From an uncultured Bacteroidales bacterium (GTDB taxonomy: Bacteria; Bacteroidota; Bacteroidia; Bacteroidales; UBA932), in contig CAMJHF010000013.1 in assembly GCA_946405435.1 (NCBI GenBank), positions 19,573 to 83,572 of the forward strand: a stretch of DNA of 64,000 nt. The letters run 5' to 3'. The notes under the pieces were generated by a model. The model was not told where the DNA came from and searched no databases. It worked only from the letters and a program-made list of their open reading frames with translations. This document shows, in pieces, positions 1-9,408 of this stretch. A program made the position numbers and the translations under genes. The stretch's first letter is position 1; each line of letters starts with the position of its first letter.

Positions 1-1
1 C

Positions 2-364
2 GCCGAGAATTCCGTCGAATTGGCCGCCAAAGTCACGGAGAAGATTGTCAATCCGACTGTCAAGGAGCTGAGTATCAGCAATGTGCAGTCCGTCGTGTGC
101 GAGTACTTCAACATTACTCCCGAAGAGTTGGTTTCCAAATCCCGTAAGCGTCAGATACTCCAGGCCCGCCAGATATCCATGTATCTGTGCCGCAACCTTA
201 TCACGAACTGTTCGCTTTCCACCATCGGGGCGGAAACCGGCGGCAAGGACCACGCCACGGTTCTCCATTCCTGCAACATCGTGTCCGACCTCATGGCCAC
301 CGACCGCATGTTCAAGAAATATGTGACAGACCTCGAGTCGAGGCTGCTGCCTTCCGAATCGTAA
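2..364 (+). CDS. dnaA: Chromosomal replication initiator DnaA, C-terminal part
   Basis: Partial gene cut by the window edge; the frame is open from base 2 and ends at TAA 362-364. About 120 residues remain and match DnaA domain IV, the helix-turn-helix that binds DnaA boxes at oriC. The family signature GGKDHATVLHS (about residues 80-90 of what is left) is present, preceded by the basic ARQISMYLCR helix that contacts the DNA backbone. The ATPase domain lies outside the window. An internal TTG in this frame should not be taken as a start. The true start and any origin sequences cannot be seen. It is followed after 18 bases by pepD on the same strand. Confidence 0.93.
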   Translation, partial: AENSVELAAKVTEKIVNPTVKELSISNVQSVVCEYFNITPEELVSKSRKRQILQARQISMYLCRNLITNCSLSTIGAETGGKDHATVLHSCNIVSDLMATDRMFKKYVTDLESRLLPSES

Positions 365-382
365 TCTAATAACCACAACCAT

Positions 383-1804
383 ATGCGTTCAGAGAGAGTT
401 CTTGATATTTTCAAGGAAATTACACGTATCCCCCGCGAGTCAGGGCATGAAGGCCCCGTGACAGAATGGCTGTGCGCTTGGGCCAAGGACCGCGGACTGC
501 AGTATAAGAGTGATGCCACGGGCAACGTCCTTATCATCCGCGAAGCCGCGCCCGGCAAGGGGTCGGTTCCCACCATAGTGCTTCAGGCCCATCAAGACAT
601 GGTGTGCGAAAAACTCGCGGGATTCAAGTTCGATTTTCGCAAAGACCCTATACCCTATGTGATTAAGGACGGCTGGATGGTCGCCGAAAACACGACGCTC
701 GGCGCCGATGACGGTATAGGTATCGCCGCCTGCCTTGCCCTCCTTGAGGACACTGCGCCCACCGGTCGTCTGGAATGCCTTTTCACCATTTCGGAAGAAA
801 CCGGAATGGATGGCGCCGAGGCCCTCGAGCCCGGATTCTTCAGCGGCAAGACCCTTATAAATCTGGACTCGGAAGACGAGGGACAGTTGTTCATCGGCTG
901 TGCCGGCGGCTTGAACACCCGCATACGTTTCGTTCTCCGGCGTCAAGCTCCCGCCGTCGGTGCGTCTTGCGTCCGCTGCTTCATAGGCGGCGGAATCGGC
1001 GGACACAGCGGCGATGATATCAATAAGGAGCGTGCCAATACAGTTCAGCTCATGGCGCGCTTCCTTTACAGTCAGTCAGCGGACGGCCTTCGCCTTGTGA
1101 GTTTCGACGGGGGAGGCAAGCCTAACGCCATCGCCCGTGAAACTGAGGCGGTAGTGTGCGTGTCCGATCCAAAGGCCTTCAAAGCGGCATTCAAGGACTT
1201 TGCGGCCGACGTCAAGGAAGAATTCCATGCAACGGACCCCGGGCTGACCTTCGAATGCACCGCTGCCAAAGCCAAGATGAATCCCATAGGAGCTGCGGCT
1301 TCCGTAAGGATAATCACAGCTTTGTTCGCATGCCCGCATGGTGTTCACGCCATGAGCCAGGATATCCCCGGTCTCGTGCAGACTTCCACCAATTTTGCCA
1401 GCGTCCGCACCGAAAAGGGTGTAATGACCGTAGTCACCAGCCAGAGAAGTCCGGCCCGGAGTGAACGGAGGGCCATGGCCGCCAAGGTCAGGGCCTGCTT
1501 CGAACTTGCCGGCGCCAAGGTGGAGCACATGTATGAATACCCGGGGTGGAATCCCGACGTGAATTCATACATACTCAAGCGGACTGTGGACGCCTACCGC
1601 AAGCTGTTTTCGCAGGAGCCTGAAGTCAAGGCTATCCATGCAGGCCTGGAGTGCGGTCTCTTCCTCCAGAAATTCCCCGGTCTGGACATGATTTCGTTCG
1701 GCCCGACCCTGCGTGGCGTGCATGCACCCGGAGAAAAACTGGAGCTGGCTTCGATGGACAAGTTCGTGGCGCTCCTCGATGAGGTCGTCAGCAACTACGA
1801 GTAG
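383..1804 (+). CDS. pepD: Aminoacyl-histidine dipeptidase (M20 family)
   Basis: 473 residues, close to the usual length of PepD (Xaa-His dipeptidase, beta-Ala-His dipeptidase), a cytosolic zinc enzyme that splits dipeptides. Visible M20 metal and catalytic motifs are HQD (His70, Asp72), GADDG (Asp109-Asp110), SEETG (catalytic Glu138 and ligand Glu139), a lid-domain GGHSGDD segment and a C-terminal HAGLECG region. There is no signal peptide. The ATG at 383 is the natural start, shortly after the dnaA stop. The rpe start follows the stop by two bases, so the two genes are probably co-transcribed. Confidence 0.93.
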   Translation: MRSERVLDIFKEITRIPRESGHEGPVTEWLCAWAKDRGLQYKSDATGNVLIIREAAPGKGSVPTIVLQAHQDMVCEKLAGFKFDFRKDPIPYVIKDGWMVAENTTLGADDGIGIAACLALLEDTAPTGRLECLFTISEETGMDGAEALEPGFFSGKTLINLDSEDEGQLFIGCAGGLNTRIRFVLRRQAPAVGASCVRCFIGGGIGGHSGDDINKERANTVQLMARFLYSQSADGLRLVSFDGGGKPNAIARETEAVVCVSDPKAFKAAFKDFAADVKEEFHATDPGLTFECTAAKAKMNPIGAAASVRIITALFACPHGVHAMSQDIPGLVQTSTNFASVRTEKGVMTVVTSQRSPARSERRAMAAKVRACFELAGAKVEHMYEYPGWNPDVNSYILKRTVDAYRKLFSQEPEVKAIHAGLECGLFLQKFPGLDMISFGPTLRGVHAPGEKLELASMDKFVALLDEVVSNYE

Positions 1805-1806
1805 CC

Positions 1807-2451
1807 ATGCTGGTATCGCCGTCCATACTCGCCGCCGACTTTCTGGACTTGCGGGCAGGAATTGAACTCCTGAACCGCGGAGCCGACTGGATCCACCTTG
1901 ATGTGATGGACGGCACTCTGGTGCCTAACATCTCTTTCGGGTTCAGCATCATCGATCCGGTGTCCAAGATCGCCCGGAAGCCCATGGATGCACACCTCAT
2001 GGTGGTGCACCCCGAGCGCTGGTTCGAAAGGCTCGCTGGCGACGGAGTTTCGATGGTCACCTTCCATCTGGAAGCTTCGGGGCGCAGCACTTCCGCAAAC
2101 ATAGAGCGTATTCATTCGCTTGGTATGAAGGCGGGAGTGGCCATCAATCCTGATGTTCCGGTAAAGCGCCTCTTCCCATATATAGGGAAGGCTGATATGT
2201 TTTTGATTATGAGTGTGTTCGCCGGATTCGGCGGGCAGAAGTTCATATATGAAAGCCTGGACCGCATAGCCGAGTTGCGAGCAGAAATAAGCAGGCGCGG
2301 CCACAGTGGGCTTATAGAGGTGGACGGTGGCGTTTCAACCGCCAATTGTTCCGCCCTCAGGCAGGCAGGAGCGGACGTACTTGTGGCCGGGAGCTCGGTG
2401 TTCAACGCCGAAGATCCCATGGCCGCAATGGCTGCACTCAGGCAAGCCTGA
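1807..2451 (+). CDS. rpe: Ribulose-phosphate 3-epimerase
   Basis: 214 residues, a complete (beta/alpha)8 enzyme that interconverts ribulose 5-phosphate and xylulose 5-phosphate in the pentose phosphate pathway. Seen: the SPSILAADF start, HLDVMDG (His30, Asp32 metal ligands), DAHLMV, the phosphate loop region MSVFAGFGGQ and EVDGGV carrying the second catalytic Asp. The loop has FA where many homologues have NP or NA, a mild substitution. It begins two bases after pepD. Its last 14 bases overlap the 3' end of the convergent birA gene, so no intrinsic terminator separates them. Confidence 0.94.
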   Translation: MLVSPSILAADFLDLRAGIELLNRGADWIHLDVMDGTLVPNISFGFSIIDPVSKIARKPMDAHLMVVHPERWFERLAGDGVSMVTFHLEASGRSTSANIERIHSLGMKAGVAINPDVPVKRLFPYIGKADMFLIMSVFAGFGGQKFIYESLDRIAELRAEISRRGHSGLIEVDGGVSTANCSALRQAGADVLVAGSSVFNAEDPMAAMAALRQA

Positions 2452-3046
2452 AAAGATACTTTTCAAATTCTTCTTGCAGAACATGTCTGCCGTCGCTGCT
2501 GTCCAGCCGGGCAAAGCGGCGGCAGATTTTGTACATCAGTTCTTCCAGTTCGGCCCTGGTGTCATATTCTGCTCCTGTAAGCTGCCGCAGGCTCACTGGG
2601 TTGGGGAGGTAATCCGGCCAGTCAGTCTCATTTAGATTAAACCCTATGCCGATGATGCTGCGGCTTATCTTCTTGCCATCCAGAATATTCTCTATCAATA
2701 TTCCGCAGATTTTCTTCCCGTTCACCCATATGTCGTTGGGCCATTTTATTCCGGCCTCTACGCCTTTCCCGAGCAGGTAATCCCTGATGCCCAGAGTCGT
2801 GGCGCACGTGAGCAGCAGCATGTCGTCGGTCGTCAGGTCGACCGGCTTGTACAATATGCTGAATGTCAGGTTCGATCCCCGGGTTGAATACCATGTATGG
2901 GAGCCCTGTCCGCGCCCGGCCGTCTGTTCTTCCGCAGCTATGACTGACATATTGTCACATGAGTCAATCCGCTCCCTGATGCTTTTATTCGTAGATTCGG
3001 CCAGGGCTGTCCACAATATGTCGAAGGGCTTTTTGCTTGGATTCAT
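2438..3046 (-). CDS. birA: Biotin--[acetyl-CoA-carboxylase] ligase, catalytic domain only
   Basis: 202 residues from the ATG at 3046. Biotin protein ligase attaches biotin to the carrier domain of biotin enzymes through biotinyl-AMP. Seen: EEQTAGRGQG (the adenylate-binding GRGRxG loop, about residues 39-48), KWPNDIWVNGKKICGILIE and GIGFNLN. There is no N-terminal DNA-binding domain, so this is a ligase and not a BirA-type repressor. The frame extends upstream to 3097, but that would run into ftsH and its promoter; MNPSKKPF fits the family start. Convergent with rpe (14 bp 3' overlap), divergent from ftsH. Confidence 0.9.
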   Translation of the reverse strand: MNPSKKPFDILWTALAESTNKSIRERIDSCDNMSVIAAEEQTAGRGQGSHTWYSTRGSNLTFSILYKPVDLTTDDMLLLTCATTLGIRDYLLGKGVEAGIKWPNDIWVNGKKICGILIENILDGKKISRSIIGIGFNLNETDWPDYLPNPVSLRQLTGAEYDTRAELEELMYKICRRFARLDSSDGRHVLQEEFEKYLFRLA

Positions 3047-3062
3047 TTTTGTTGTATATTTG
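3033..3062 (+). promoter_or_regulatory. Promoter of ftsH
   Basis: Bacteroidetes-type promoter: TTG at 3033-3035, a 19-base spacer and TATATTTG at 3055-3062, matching the TTTG / TAnnTTTG consensus. The predicted start site is a few bases after 3062, giving a leader of roughly 17 bases to the ftsH ATG at 3083. It lies partly inside the first codons of the divergent birA gene. Confidence 0.7.
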
Positions 3063-3082
3063 CGTGCAAAATTATCATTAAA

Positions 3083-5053
3083 ATGCCTCAAAAACAAAAC
3101 AACGATAAAAAGCCTAAGGTAAGAATTGTCCGTATCAATCTGAGCTGGGTCTTCTATCTTCTGCTGATCATAAGCATTGGATGGATGCTGCTGAGCAACC
3201 GTTCCGTCCCCGAAAAGGTCGAATGGTATCAGGTCGAAGAAATGATCCAGGCCGGCGACGTAAAGGAAGTCAGGTTCGTAAGGAACGACTTCCGGGGCAC
3301 CGTTTCGCTGCGTCCCGAGTCCGTACAGAAGTATTCCTCCCTTTTCCCGGGCGGGACTCCCACCAAGTCCTCTCCCCAGTTTTTCTTCCTCACATCCACC
3401 AAGTTCGATCCCGAAACCACATTCTCCGAGCTCAATGAGGCCCTGGCCGAGGACGCTCGCGTAAAGTTGGTAATAGAGAATAACGAGAACATCTGGCGCG
3501 GCCTTCTTGAGTGGCTGCCGATGATATTCATCATCCTGCTCTGGATCTTCATGATGCGCAGCATGACCCGCAACATGGGCGGCGGTGCAGGTCCGGGCGT
3601 CGGCGGAATGAATCCTTTCAATGTGGGCAAGGCCACCGGCAAGCTAGCAGACAAAGACAAAGTCAAGGTCACTTTCAAGGACGTGGCCGGACTTTACGGC
3701 GCCAAGGAGGAAGTTATGGAAATCGTAGACTTCCTCAGGAACCCCAAAAAATACACGGCTCTCGGCGGCAAAATCCCCAAGGGGGCTCTGCTTGTCGGCC
3801 CCCCCGGTACCGGTAAGACCTTGCTGGCCAAGGCCGTCGCAGGCGAGGCCGACGTACCTTTCTTCAGTATAAGCGGTTCCGACTTCGTGGAGATGTTCGT
3901 CGGTGTCGGTGCATCCCGTGTCCGCGACCTTTTCGCCCAGGCCAAGGAGAAAGCCCCGTGCATAGTCTTTATCGACGAAATAGACGCAGTCGGTCGTGCC
4001 CGCGGCAAGAATGTCGGTTTCTCCAGCAATGATGAAAGGGAGAACACCCTCAACCAGCTGCTCACTGAGATGGACGGTTTCGGCACCAACTCCGGCGTTA
4101 TCGTGCTGGCAGCTACCAACCGCGCCGACATCCTCGACAAGGCGCTCATGCGTGCAGGCCGTTTCGACCGTCAGATCCATGTCACTCTGCCCGACCTCAA
4201 CGAGCGCAAGGAAATATTCCAGGTCCATCTCAAGCCTCTCAAACTGGCTCCTGACTTCGACCTTGAACTCATAGCCAAGAATACCCCCGGTTTTTCCGGT
4301 GCCGATATCGCCAACGTCTGCAATGAGGCAGCCCTCACTGCCGCCCGCCGCGGCAAATCGGAAATCAACAATCAGGACTTTTCCGATGCTGTCGACCGCG
4401 TAGTCGGTGGAATCGAGCGCAAGAAGACTATCATGTCCCCTCAGGAAAAGCGCCTTACTGCTTTCCATGAGGCCGGTCATGCCGTGGTAGGCTGGCTCCT
4501 GCCCGGCTGCGATCCTGTGCTCAAGGTCTCAATCATTCCACGCGGTCAGGCCCTCGGCCTCACCTGGAGCCTGCCCGACGAGAAGGTCATGATGTCCAGG
4601 ACTGACCTTATGGATGAAATGTGCTGCCTGGTAGGCGGACGTGTGGCGGAGGAAATAGTGAATGACGGCGTACCCTGCACCGGCGCCCTCAACGACTTTG
4701 AGCGCATGACCAAGATGGCCTACGCCATGGTGACATATTACGGAATGAGTCCTGCCATAGGCAACATTTCTTTCTATGATTCTACCGGCGGCGGTTATGA
4801 GCTTACCAAGCCCTACAGCGAGAAGACGGCCGAACTGATCGATGCCGAGGTCAAGAAGATCGTGGACGAGATCACCGCCAGGACACGCAAGATCCTGACC
4901 GACAACTGGGCTGGTCTTACCCGTCTGGCCGAACTCCTGATAGACAAGGAAGTTATAATGTCCGACGATATCGAGAGTATCTTTGGTCCCAAGGCAGGCA
5001 AGCACGGAGAAGAGAGATTAAAGAAAGAAGAAGAAAAGGAGAGTGATGAGTGA
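3083..5053 (+). CDS. ftsH: ATP-dependent zinc metalloprotease FtsH
   Basis: 656 residues, normal for FtsH, a membrane-anchored AAA+ protease that degrades misfolded membrane proteins and regulatory proteins. Two membrane segments (about 21-38 and 145-161) flank a periplasmic domain. The AAA module has Walker A GPPGTGKT (239-246), Walker B IVFIDEID (294-301) and the second region of homology [20 protein letters not shown]. The zinc site HEAGH is at 462-466, with a later acidic ligand in the NDFERMTK region. The C-terminus is highly charged. The stop overlaps the cdsA start, so translation is probably coupled. Confidence 0.97.
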   Translation: MPQKQNNDKKPKVRIVRINLSWVFYLLLIISIGWMLLSNRSVPEKVEWYQVEEMIQAGDVKEVRFVRNDFRGTVSLRPESVQKYSSLFPGGTPTKSSPQFFFLTSTKFDPETTFSELNEALAEDARVKLVIENNENIWRGLLEWLPMIFIILLWIFMMRSMTRNMGGGAGPGVGGMNPFNVGKATGKLADKDKVKVTFKDVAGLYGAKEEVMEIVDFLRNPKKYTALGGKIPKGALLVGPPGTGKTLLAKAVAGEADVPFFSISGSDFVEMFVGVGASRVRDLFAQAKEKAPCIVFIDEIDAVGRARGKNVGFSSNDERENTLNQLLTEMDGFGTNSGVIVLAATNRADILDKALMRAGRFDRQIHVTLPDLNERKEIFQVHLKPLKLAPDFDLELIAKNTPGFSGADIANVCNEAALTAARRGKSEINNQDFSDAVDRVVGGIERKKTIMSPQEKRLTAFHEAGHAVVGWLLPGCDPVLKVSIIPRGQALGLTWSLPDEKVMMSRTDLMDEMCCLVGGRVAEEIVNDGVPCTGALNDFERMTKMAYAMVTYYGMSPAIGNISFYDSTGGGYELTKPYSEKTAELIDAEVKKIVDEITARTRKILTDNWAGLTRLAELLIDKEVIMSDDIESIFGPKAGKHGEERLKKEEEKESDE

Positions 5054-5876
5054 TTTTTTGAAACGCACGCTTTCAGGTGCGGTCTTCCTGGTGGTTATGG
5101 TGGCCGGGATGCTTTTCCATCCGGCCGCCTTCGGCTTTTTGTTCCTGTTGGTGCTGTACTTTTCCATGCATGAATTCCTTGGCATTACCATGGGGGAGAG
5201 TTGGAAACTGCAGCAGAAACTTGGTATCTTTACAGCTGCGGCAGCTTTTCTGCTCGTCATGGCGGTGCGTTTCTATGACCTTCCGGTCAAGTGGCTGGCA
5301 CTGGCGTTCCTTCCTTTCTTCGCCATCCCCGTTTCCGTGGTAATGGCGCGGTCTCACGACAATGTCGAGCAGGTGGCCCTTGTTTATGCAGCCCTTCTCT
5401 ATATAGGCATTCCTTTCTGTCTTGCGGCGGTCATGGTGTCCGGCGGCGGGCAGTTCAGCGGCTACCTTCTGCTCAATTTCTTCATCATCATCTGGTGCTC
5501 CGACGTGGGCGCTTATTCGCTTGGCACCCTGCTCGGACAGAAGCCCTCTTCGAAGAAGCTGGCCCCTGCCATATCTCCCAAAAAGTCATGGTGGGGTTTC
5601 TGGGGCGGAATACTGACCGCCGTGCTTGGAGCTTTGATCCTGCATCTTCTGGGATGGATGCCATACTCGCTGATACATTGCCTTGTTCTCGGCCTCATAG
5701 TGTCGGTGACCGGAGTCTGCGGCGACCTTTTCGAGTCTGTGTGGAAGAGGCGTTTCGGCTTCAAGGATTCCGGGAATATTATCCCCGGGCATGGTGGAAT
5801 GCTGGACCGTTTTGACAGTTCGCTGGCAGCCATCCCTGCTGTTTTTGTTTACCTATTATTGTTCGGCCTGTTATGA
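5046..5876 (+). CDS. cdsA: Phosphatidate cytidylyltransferase (CDP-diacylglycerol synthase)
   Basis: 276 residues, a polytopic membrane enzyme that makes CDP-diacylglycerol from CTP and phosphatidate, the branch point for phospholipids. The C-terminal family signature is clear: KRRFGFKDSG followed by PGHGGMLDRFDS near the end. Start chosen at ATG 5046 (MSDFLKRT); a GTG three bases earlier is also open. The start overlaps the ftsH stop by eight bases and the stop overlaps psd in ATGA, so ftsH-cdsA-psd form one operon for membrane quality control and lipid synthesis. Confidence 0.94.
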   Translation: MSDFLKRTLSGAVFLVVMVAGMLFHPAAFGFLFLLVLYFSMHEFLGITMGESWKLQQKLGIFTAAAAFLLVMAVRFYDLPVKWLALAFLPFFAIPVSVVMARSHDNVEQVALVYAALLYIGIPFCLAAVMVSGGGQFSGYLLLNFFIIIWCSDVGAYSLGTLLGQKPSSKKLAPAISPKKSWWGFWGGILTAVLGALILHLLGWMPYSLIHCLVLGLIVSVTGVCGDLFESVWKRRFGFKDSGNIIPGHGGMLDRFDSSLAAIPAVFVYLLLFGLL

Positions 5877-6526
5877 GACTCGACAAGAACACCTACGGAA
5901 CCGTTTTGCTGGTTTATGCCCTGAGTGCGGTGGCGCTCATCCTTCTGTGGATGTTCGTACCCACGCTTTGGGTGACCATCCCTCTTACCCTGGGCATACT
6001 GTGGGTGTGCTGGTGGCAGACTTCCTTCCACATGGTTCCGGACCGCAATCCCCAGGGTTCTTCCACCCTGGTCACTGCAGTCGCCGACGGCAAAATCATG
6101 CATCTGCGTCGTGCATACCAGAAAGAGTACCTCGATCGGGAGTGCCAGGTAGTATCCATATATATGGATTTTTGGGACGTGCACGCCAATTTCTGGCCCG
6201 TGACCGGCACGGTCACTTATGCCAGCTACAATCCCGGCGAGCACTTCCTGGCCTTCAAGCCCAAAGCTTCCGAGGAGAACGAGCACACCTGCACCTGTAT
6301 CCGCACACCTGAGGGCAAAGAAGTGTTCTTCAAGCAGTTGGCTGGCGGCTTTGCCAGGCGTATCGTATGCTATGCCAAGCCTGGCCTCGAGGTCAAGGCC
6401 GGCGAGCAGTGCGGCATAATTAAGTTCGGTTCACGCATCGACATTTTCCTGCCCCTCGACGCCAGGGTGCTGGTATCGGAAGGGCAGACAGTTCGCGCTT
6501 GCGAAACTGTGATTGCCGAGCTTTGA
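5873..6526 (+). CDS. psd: Phosphatidylserine decarboxylase proenzyme, short form
   Basis: 217 residues, the short class common in Bacteroidetes. It makes phosphatidylethanolamine from phosphatidylserine with a pyruvoyl cofactor formed by self-cleavage. The cleavage motif reads FGS, with Gly186-Ser187 as the predicted site that yields the pyruvoyl alpha chain. An N-terminal membrane stretch (about 13-48) and the conserved DVHANF (His104) are visible. The start overlaps cdsA by four bases. The next gene is convergent and ends only three bases away. Confidence 0.93.
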   Translation: MRLDKNTYGTVLLVYALSAVALILLWMFVPTLWVTIPLTLGILWVCWWQTSFHMVPDRNPQGSSTLVTAVADGKIMHLRRAYQKEYLDRECQVVSIYMDFWDVHANFWPVTGTVTYASYNPGEHFLAFKPKASEENEHTCTCIRTPEGKEVFFKQLAGGFARRIVCYAKPGLEVKAGEQCGIIKFGSRIDIFLPLDARVLVSEGQTVRACETVIAEL

Positions 6527-6529
6527 GTC

Positions 6530-8026
6530 TTACTGTATGTGGGCGGGCCTGAGCAGGTCCAGGACAGTCTTTACCGGATTGAAAGTTTCTGCGGGCACCT
6601 CCACGAAGAGAGTGTTCCAGTCCGACATGGCTCCATTCCAGAGTCCTGGAAGTTCCAGTGCCTTGAGGGGACGGCCTTCATAGCTTTTACTGCTGATGAA
6701 CCCGGTTTCAGGATCTACGTATTCCAGCAGGTTGAAAGGTTCGCCCTTGTAGTTGTGCAGGCAGCACACCAAATCGACCGGGTTGAAGTGGGTGGCTCCC
6801 TTCAATGCGGCAACTGCGGCCGGGTCGTCAGGATTGACCTGGACGCCTTCGAGTATCTGCAGGGAAGTGCTGCCGTCCTTGTGTCTGATAATGAAGGGAC
6901 CTCCGCCCGGTTCGCCTTCGTTCCTGACCATGCCGCATACCCGGATAGGACGGTTGAGCTTGTCTATCAGGGCCTGTGCTCGGGCGCGGCTGTCTTTGGC
7001 GGGAGGCATGGTTATGCATAGTTCGTCACGCAGGAAGGCTTCCACTTCATTGCAGAGCTCCTGGCACTCGGGAGTTGCGAAAGGGTCGTCCTGCAGCATA
7101 TTGTACACAGGGACATAGGCAAAGTCCGCCATATTCTTCCTCAGCTCGGTCAGCTGGTCGAAAGTGTAGAGATAGTCGAAAATGCGGTCGCGGAGCTCAA
7201 GGGCCCGGCCCATCAGTACCTTTTTCCACTTATAAGTCGTAGGCTGGAGCCTCTCTACGCATACGTTGTCGATGTTCTTGATGCTTACCAGCTCTTCTTC
7301 GACCTTGTCGAGGTTGTAGATAAGAGCTCCGTGGCCGGCCGGCCGGAAGAGGGGAGTCCCGTCTTCCTTGAGGAAAACCTTTCCGTCGGGAGTTGCAGCC
7401 ACGGTGTCGGTGGCTTTGTCCTGGAATGTGAACTCGACGTCGTATTTTACACCGTAGCGCTGTTCGTATTGTTCTTTGAATTCAGCAACGGCGGCTTCGA
7501 ACAGCCCGAGATGCTCGGGCGAAATGGTGACGATGAGCTTGACGCTGCCGTCGGCATTTCTCATATACGCCTGACCTTCAACGAAATGCTCGGCTATCGC
7601 GGTGCGTACTTCGGTTGGGTAGCGGTGGAACTTGAGCACGCCCTTGGGCTTTTTGCCATATCCGAGTCCGTCTTCTGAGAGCAAGGCTTTTGCTGTGAGG
7701 GACGGGTTGTAAGGGGCGGTGCCGAATACGGCCGGATCGTAGAAGGCGAACTTCTCAAGTTCTGCGGCTAGTTTGCGGACTGCGTCATTTTCCTGCTGCT
7801 CGCCGGCGAAGATATCCTTGAACATACGGGATGCCGCACCAGATGCCGGTACGAATTTGCATTTGCCTGCGACGTCGGCGCTGTCGGCGTAGGCCTCGGC
7901 CCTCGAGGCCTGCTCCGGGGTTAGTACTTCGATTCCATTGCCGGGGGTGGCGGGGGCGGCGATGTCGAGCCAAGGGAATCCTTTGCGGATCCGTTCGAGT
8001 TCTGCGTTGATTTTAGTGTTGTCCAT
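6530..8026 (-). CDS. DUF4301 family protein
   Basis: 498 residues with no signal peptide or membrane segment. It resembles the Bacteroidetes DUF4301 family; the N-terminal third has the GKCKFVPASGAASRMFK stretch that I associate with that family, with a G-rich loop that could bind phosphate or a nucleotide. Function unknown. It starts 12 bases after the pdxB stop and is the last gene of the minus-strand run recF-DUF721-pdxB-DUF4301, so a link to vitamin B6 metabolism is possible but rests only on position. The family name is from memory and a Pfam search would settle it. Confidence 0.75.
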   Translation of the reverse strand: MDNTKINAELERIRKGFPWLDIAAPATPGNGIEVLTPEQASRAEAYADSADVAGKCKFVPASGAASRMFKDIFAGEQQENDAVRKLAAELEKFAFYDPAVFGTAPYNPSLTAKALLSEDGLGYGKKPKGVLKFHRYPTEVRTAIAEHFVEGQAYMRNADGSVKLIVTISPEHLGLFEAAVAEFKEQYEQRYGVKYDVEFTFQDKATDTVAATPDGKVFLKEDGTPLFRPAGHGALIYNLDKVEEELVSIKNIDNVCVERLQPTTYKWKKVLMGRALELRDRIFDYLYTFDQLTELRKNMADFAYVPVYNMLQDDPFATPECQELCNEVEAFLRDELCITMPPAKDSRARAQALIDKLNRPIRVCGMVRNEGEPGGGPFIIRHKDGSTSLQILEGVQVNPDDPAAVAALKGATHFNPVDLVCCLHNYKGEPFNLLEYVDPETGFISSKSYEGRPLKALELPGLWNGAMSDWNTLFVEVPAETFNPVKTVLDLLRPAHIQ

Positions 8027-8038
8027 GGTGTTATGTGA

Positions 8039-9073
8039 TCAGTCTATGAAAAATTCTCTGCGGTAGCGGTAGTTCTCCCTCAATTTTTCGAAATCATCGG
8101 GATTAATGCGGAACATGAAGTCGTCCGTGAAAATCGGATAATTGTATTGCAAGGTGGATGCTATCTGGCCTTCGCTCAGCCCTCTAAGGTCCAGTTTGAT
8201 GGCGTCCTTGGGTTGTTCTCCCGGGTTAGGGAAAAACTCGTATAGGTCTTTGATTCCGAAGTATCGTGCCACCGAACGGACGGTCATCGCCGTTCCGAGC
8301 AGCTTGCCCTGGTAGGAATAGCCGGCAATGTGGGGAGTGGCTATGTCTGCGCGTGCGATCAGATCCCGGTTCACGCGGGGCTCGTTGCACCATGTGTCCA
8401 GGATAACAGGTCCCAGTTTTTCAATTGCGTCCAGAAGGTCGTTTTCCACGACCACTTCTCCACGGGATGCATTGATGAAGAAGGCCCCTACCTTCATCTT
8501 GGAGAAGAAAGAAGCGTCCGCCATCCCCCGAGTGGAGTCGTTAAGGGGGACATGGAGGGTGACGATGTCGGAGTTCCGCAGCAGGAAATCAAGGTCGCAG
8601 AACAATGCGGGGCCTTCGGCCTGAGCGCGCGGAGGGTCGCACAGCAGTACGTTGAACCCGAGCAGGCGCAGCGCGGAAGCAACCCTGCCGCCCACATTCC
8701 CAACTCCCACTATGCCCACCTTGGAGCCTTCGAGTCTGATGCGCTTGCGGGCCGCGGTACCGTAGATTGCCGAGAGTACATAGTTCATCACCCCGCCGGC
8801 GTTGCATCCGGCGGCATTGCAAGTGTGGATTCCATGCTTGGCACAGTAGTCCAGGTCGATGTGGTCGGTACCTATCGTGGCCGTGGCTATTAGTTTTACG
8901 GGACTGCCCTCCAGCAGGGCCGCATTGCAACGGGTACGTGTGCGGATGAGCATCGCGTCCGCATCGGCAATGTCTGAAGGGCATATGGACGGACCGTCAA
9001 GATAGACGACTTCTCCATATGGCTCAAGCACGCCGTTAATGAAGGGTATGGCTTTGTCTATGACGAATTTCAT
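8039..9073 (-). CDS. pdxB: 4-phosphoerythronate dehydrogenase
   Basis: 344 residues. PdxB oxidises 4-phospho-D-erythronate in the DXP-dependent route to pyridoxal 5'-phosphate. It belongs to the D-2-hydroxyacid dehydrogenases: substrate-domain segment TATIGTDHIDLDYC, NAD-binding VGIVGVGNVGGRVAS, and a catalytic His in ATPHIAGYS. A PdxB-type C-terminal extension (from about residue 285) distinguishes it from SerA and LdhA. Its start overlaps the stop of the DUF721 gene by four bases, so it is translated as part of the recF operon. Confidence 0.92.
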   Translation of the reverse strand: MKFVIDKAIPFINGVLEPYGEVVYLDGPSICPSDIADADAMLIRTRTRCNAALLEGSPVKLIATATIGTDHIDLDYCAKHGIHTCNAAGCNAGGVMNYVLSAIYGTAARKRIRLEGSKVGIVGVGNVGGRVASALRLLGFNVLLCDPPRAQAEGPALFCDLDFLLRNSDIVTLHVPLNDSTRGMADASFFSKMKVGAFFINASRGEVVVENDLLDAIEKLGPVILDTWCNEPRVNRDLIARADIATPHIAGYSYQGKLLGTAMTVRSVARYFGIKDLYEFFPNPGEQPKDAIKLDLRGLSEGQIASTLQYNYPIFTDDFMFRINPDDFEKLRENYRYRREFFID

Positions 9074-9408
9074 TTCAGTATCAGTTCTTCAACCCAGTTT
9101 GCATTCTTGTCTTCCTGCTCGAAAAGATCGTCCCTTCCGAGCCTGGCATTCATCATCTCTACCAGAAAGTCCTTGCGTGCGGCAAGCTGGCTCTGCACTA
9201 CCGATGAATTGAGGGTAATGTAGAGCTTTCCGTTACGGAAAAAACGCTTGATGGTGAAGGAGGCGGCACCTGAAACATCGTCCCAGGCCTTGAAGACAAG
9301 GCGGGTGTTGAGCCCGGTGGTGAGGTGCTCCTCCCGAAGGTACTCCTTGATGGCGGAGGACAGAGGCAATGCGTTCTTACGCTTTATCTTATAGCTCTCC
9401 ATCTGCAA
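9070..9408 (-). CDS. DUF721 (DciA-like) protein
   Basis: 112 residues. The central part (WDDVSGAASFTIKRFFRNGKL and the SSVVQSQLAARKDFLVEMMN region) fits DUF721. That family includes DciA, the helicase-operator protein that many bacteria use in place of DnaC/DnaI to load the replicative helicase. Position beside recF, and not far from dnaA, supports a replication role. Two in-frame ATG codons (9408 and 9402) are possible starts; both lie inside the 3' end of recF, giving a 14-20 bp overlap. The DciA function is inferred from family and context. Confidence 0.85.
   Translation of the reverse strand: MQMESYKIKRKNALPLSSAIKEYLREEHLTTGLNTRLVFKAWDDVSGAASFTIKRFFRNGKLYITLNSSVVQSQLAARKDFLVEMMNARLGRDDLFEQEDKNANWVEELILK

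Noticed and set aside
3644..4480. 278-codon open frame antisense to ftsH
   Set aside because: Shadow of the AAA domain; no recognisable motifs.
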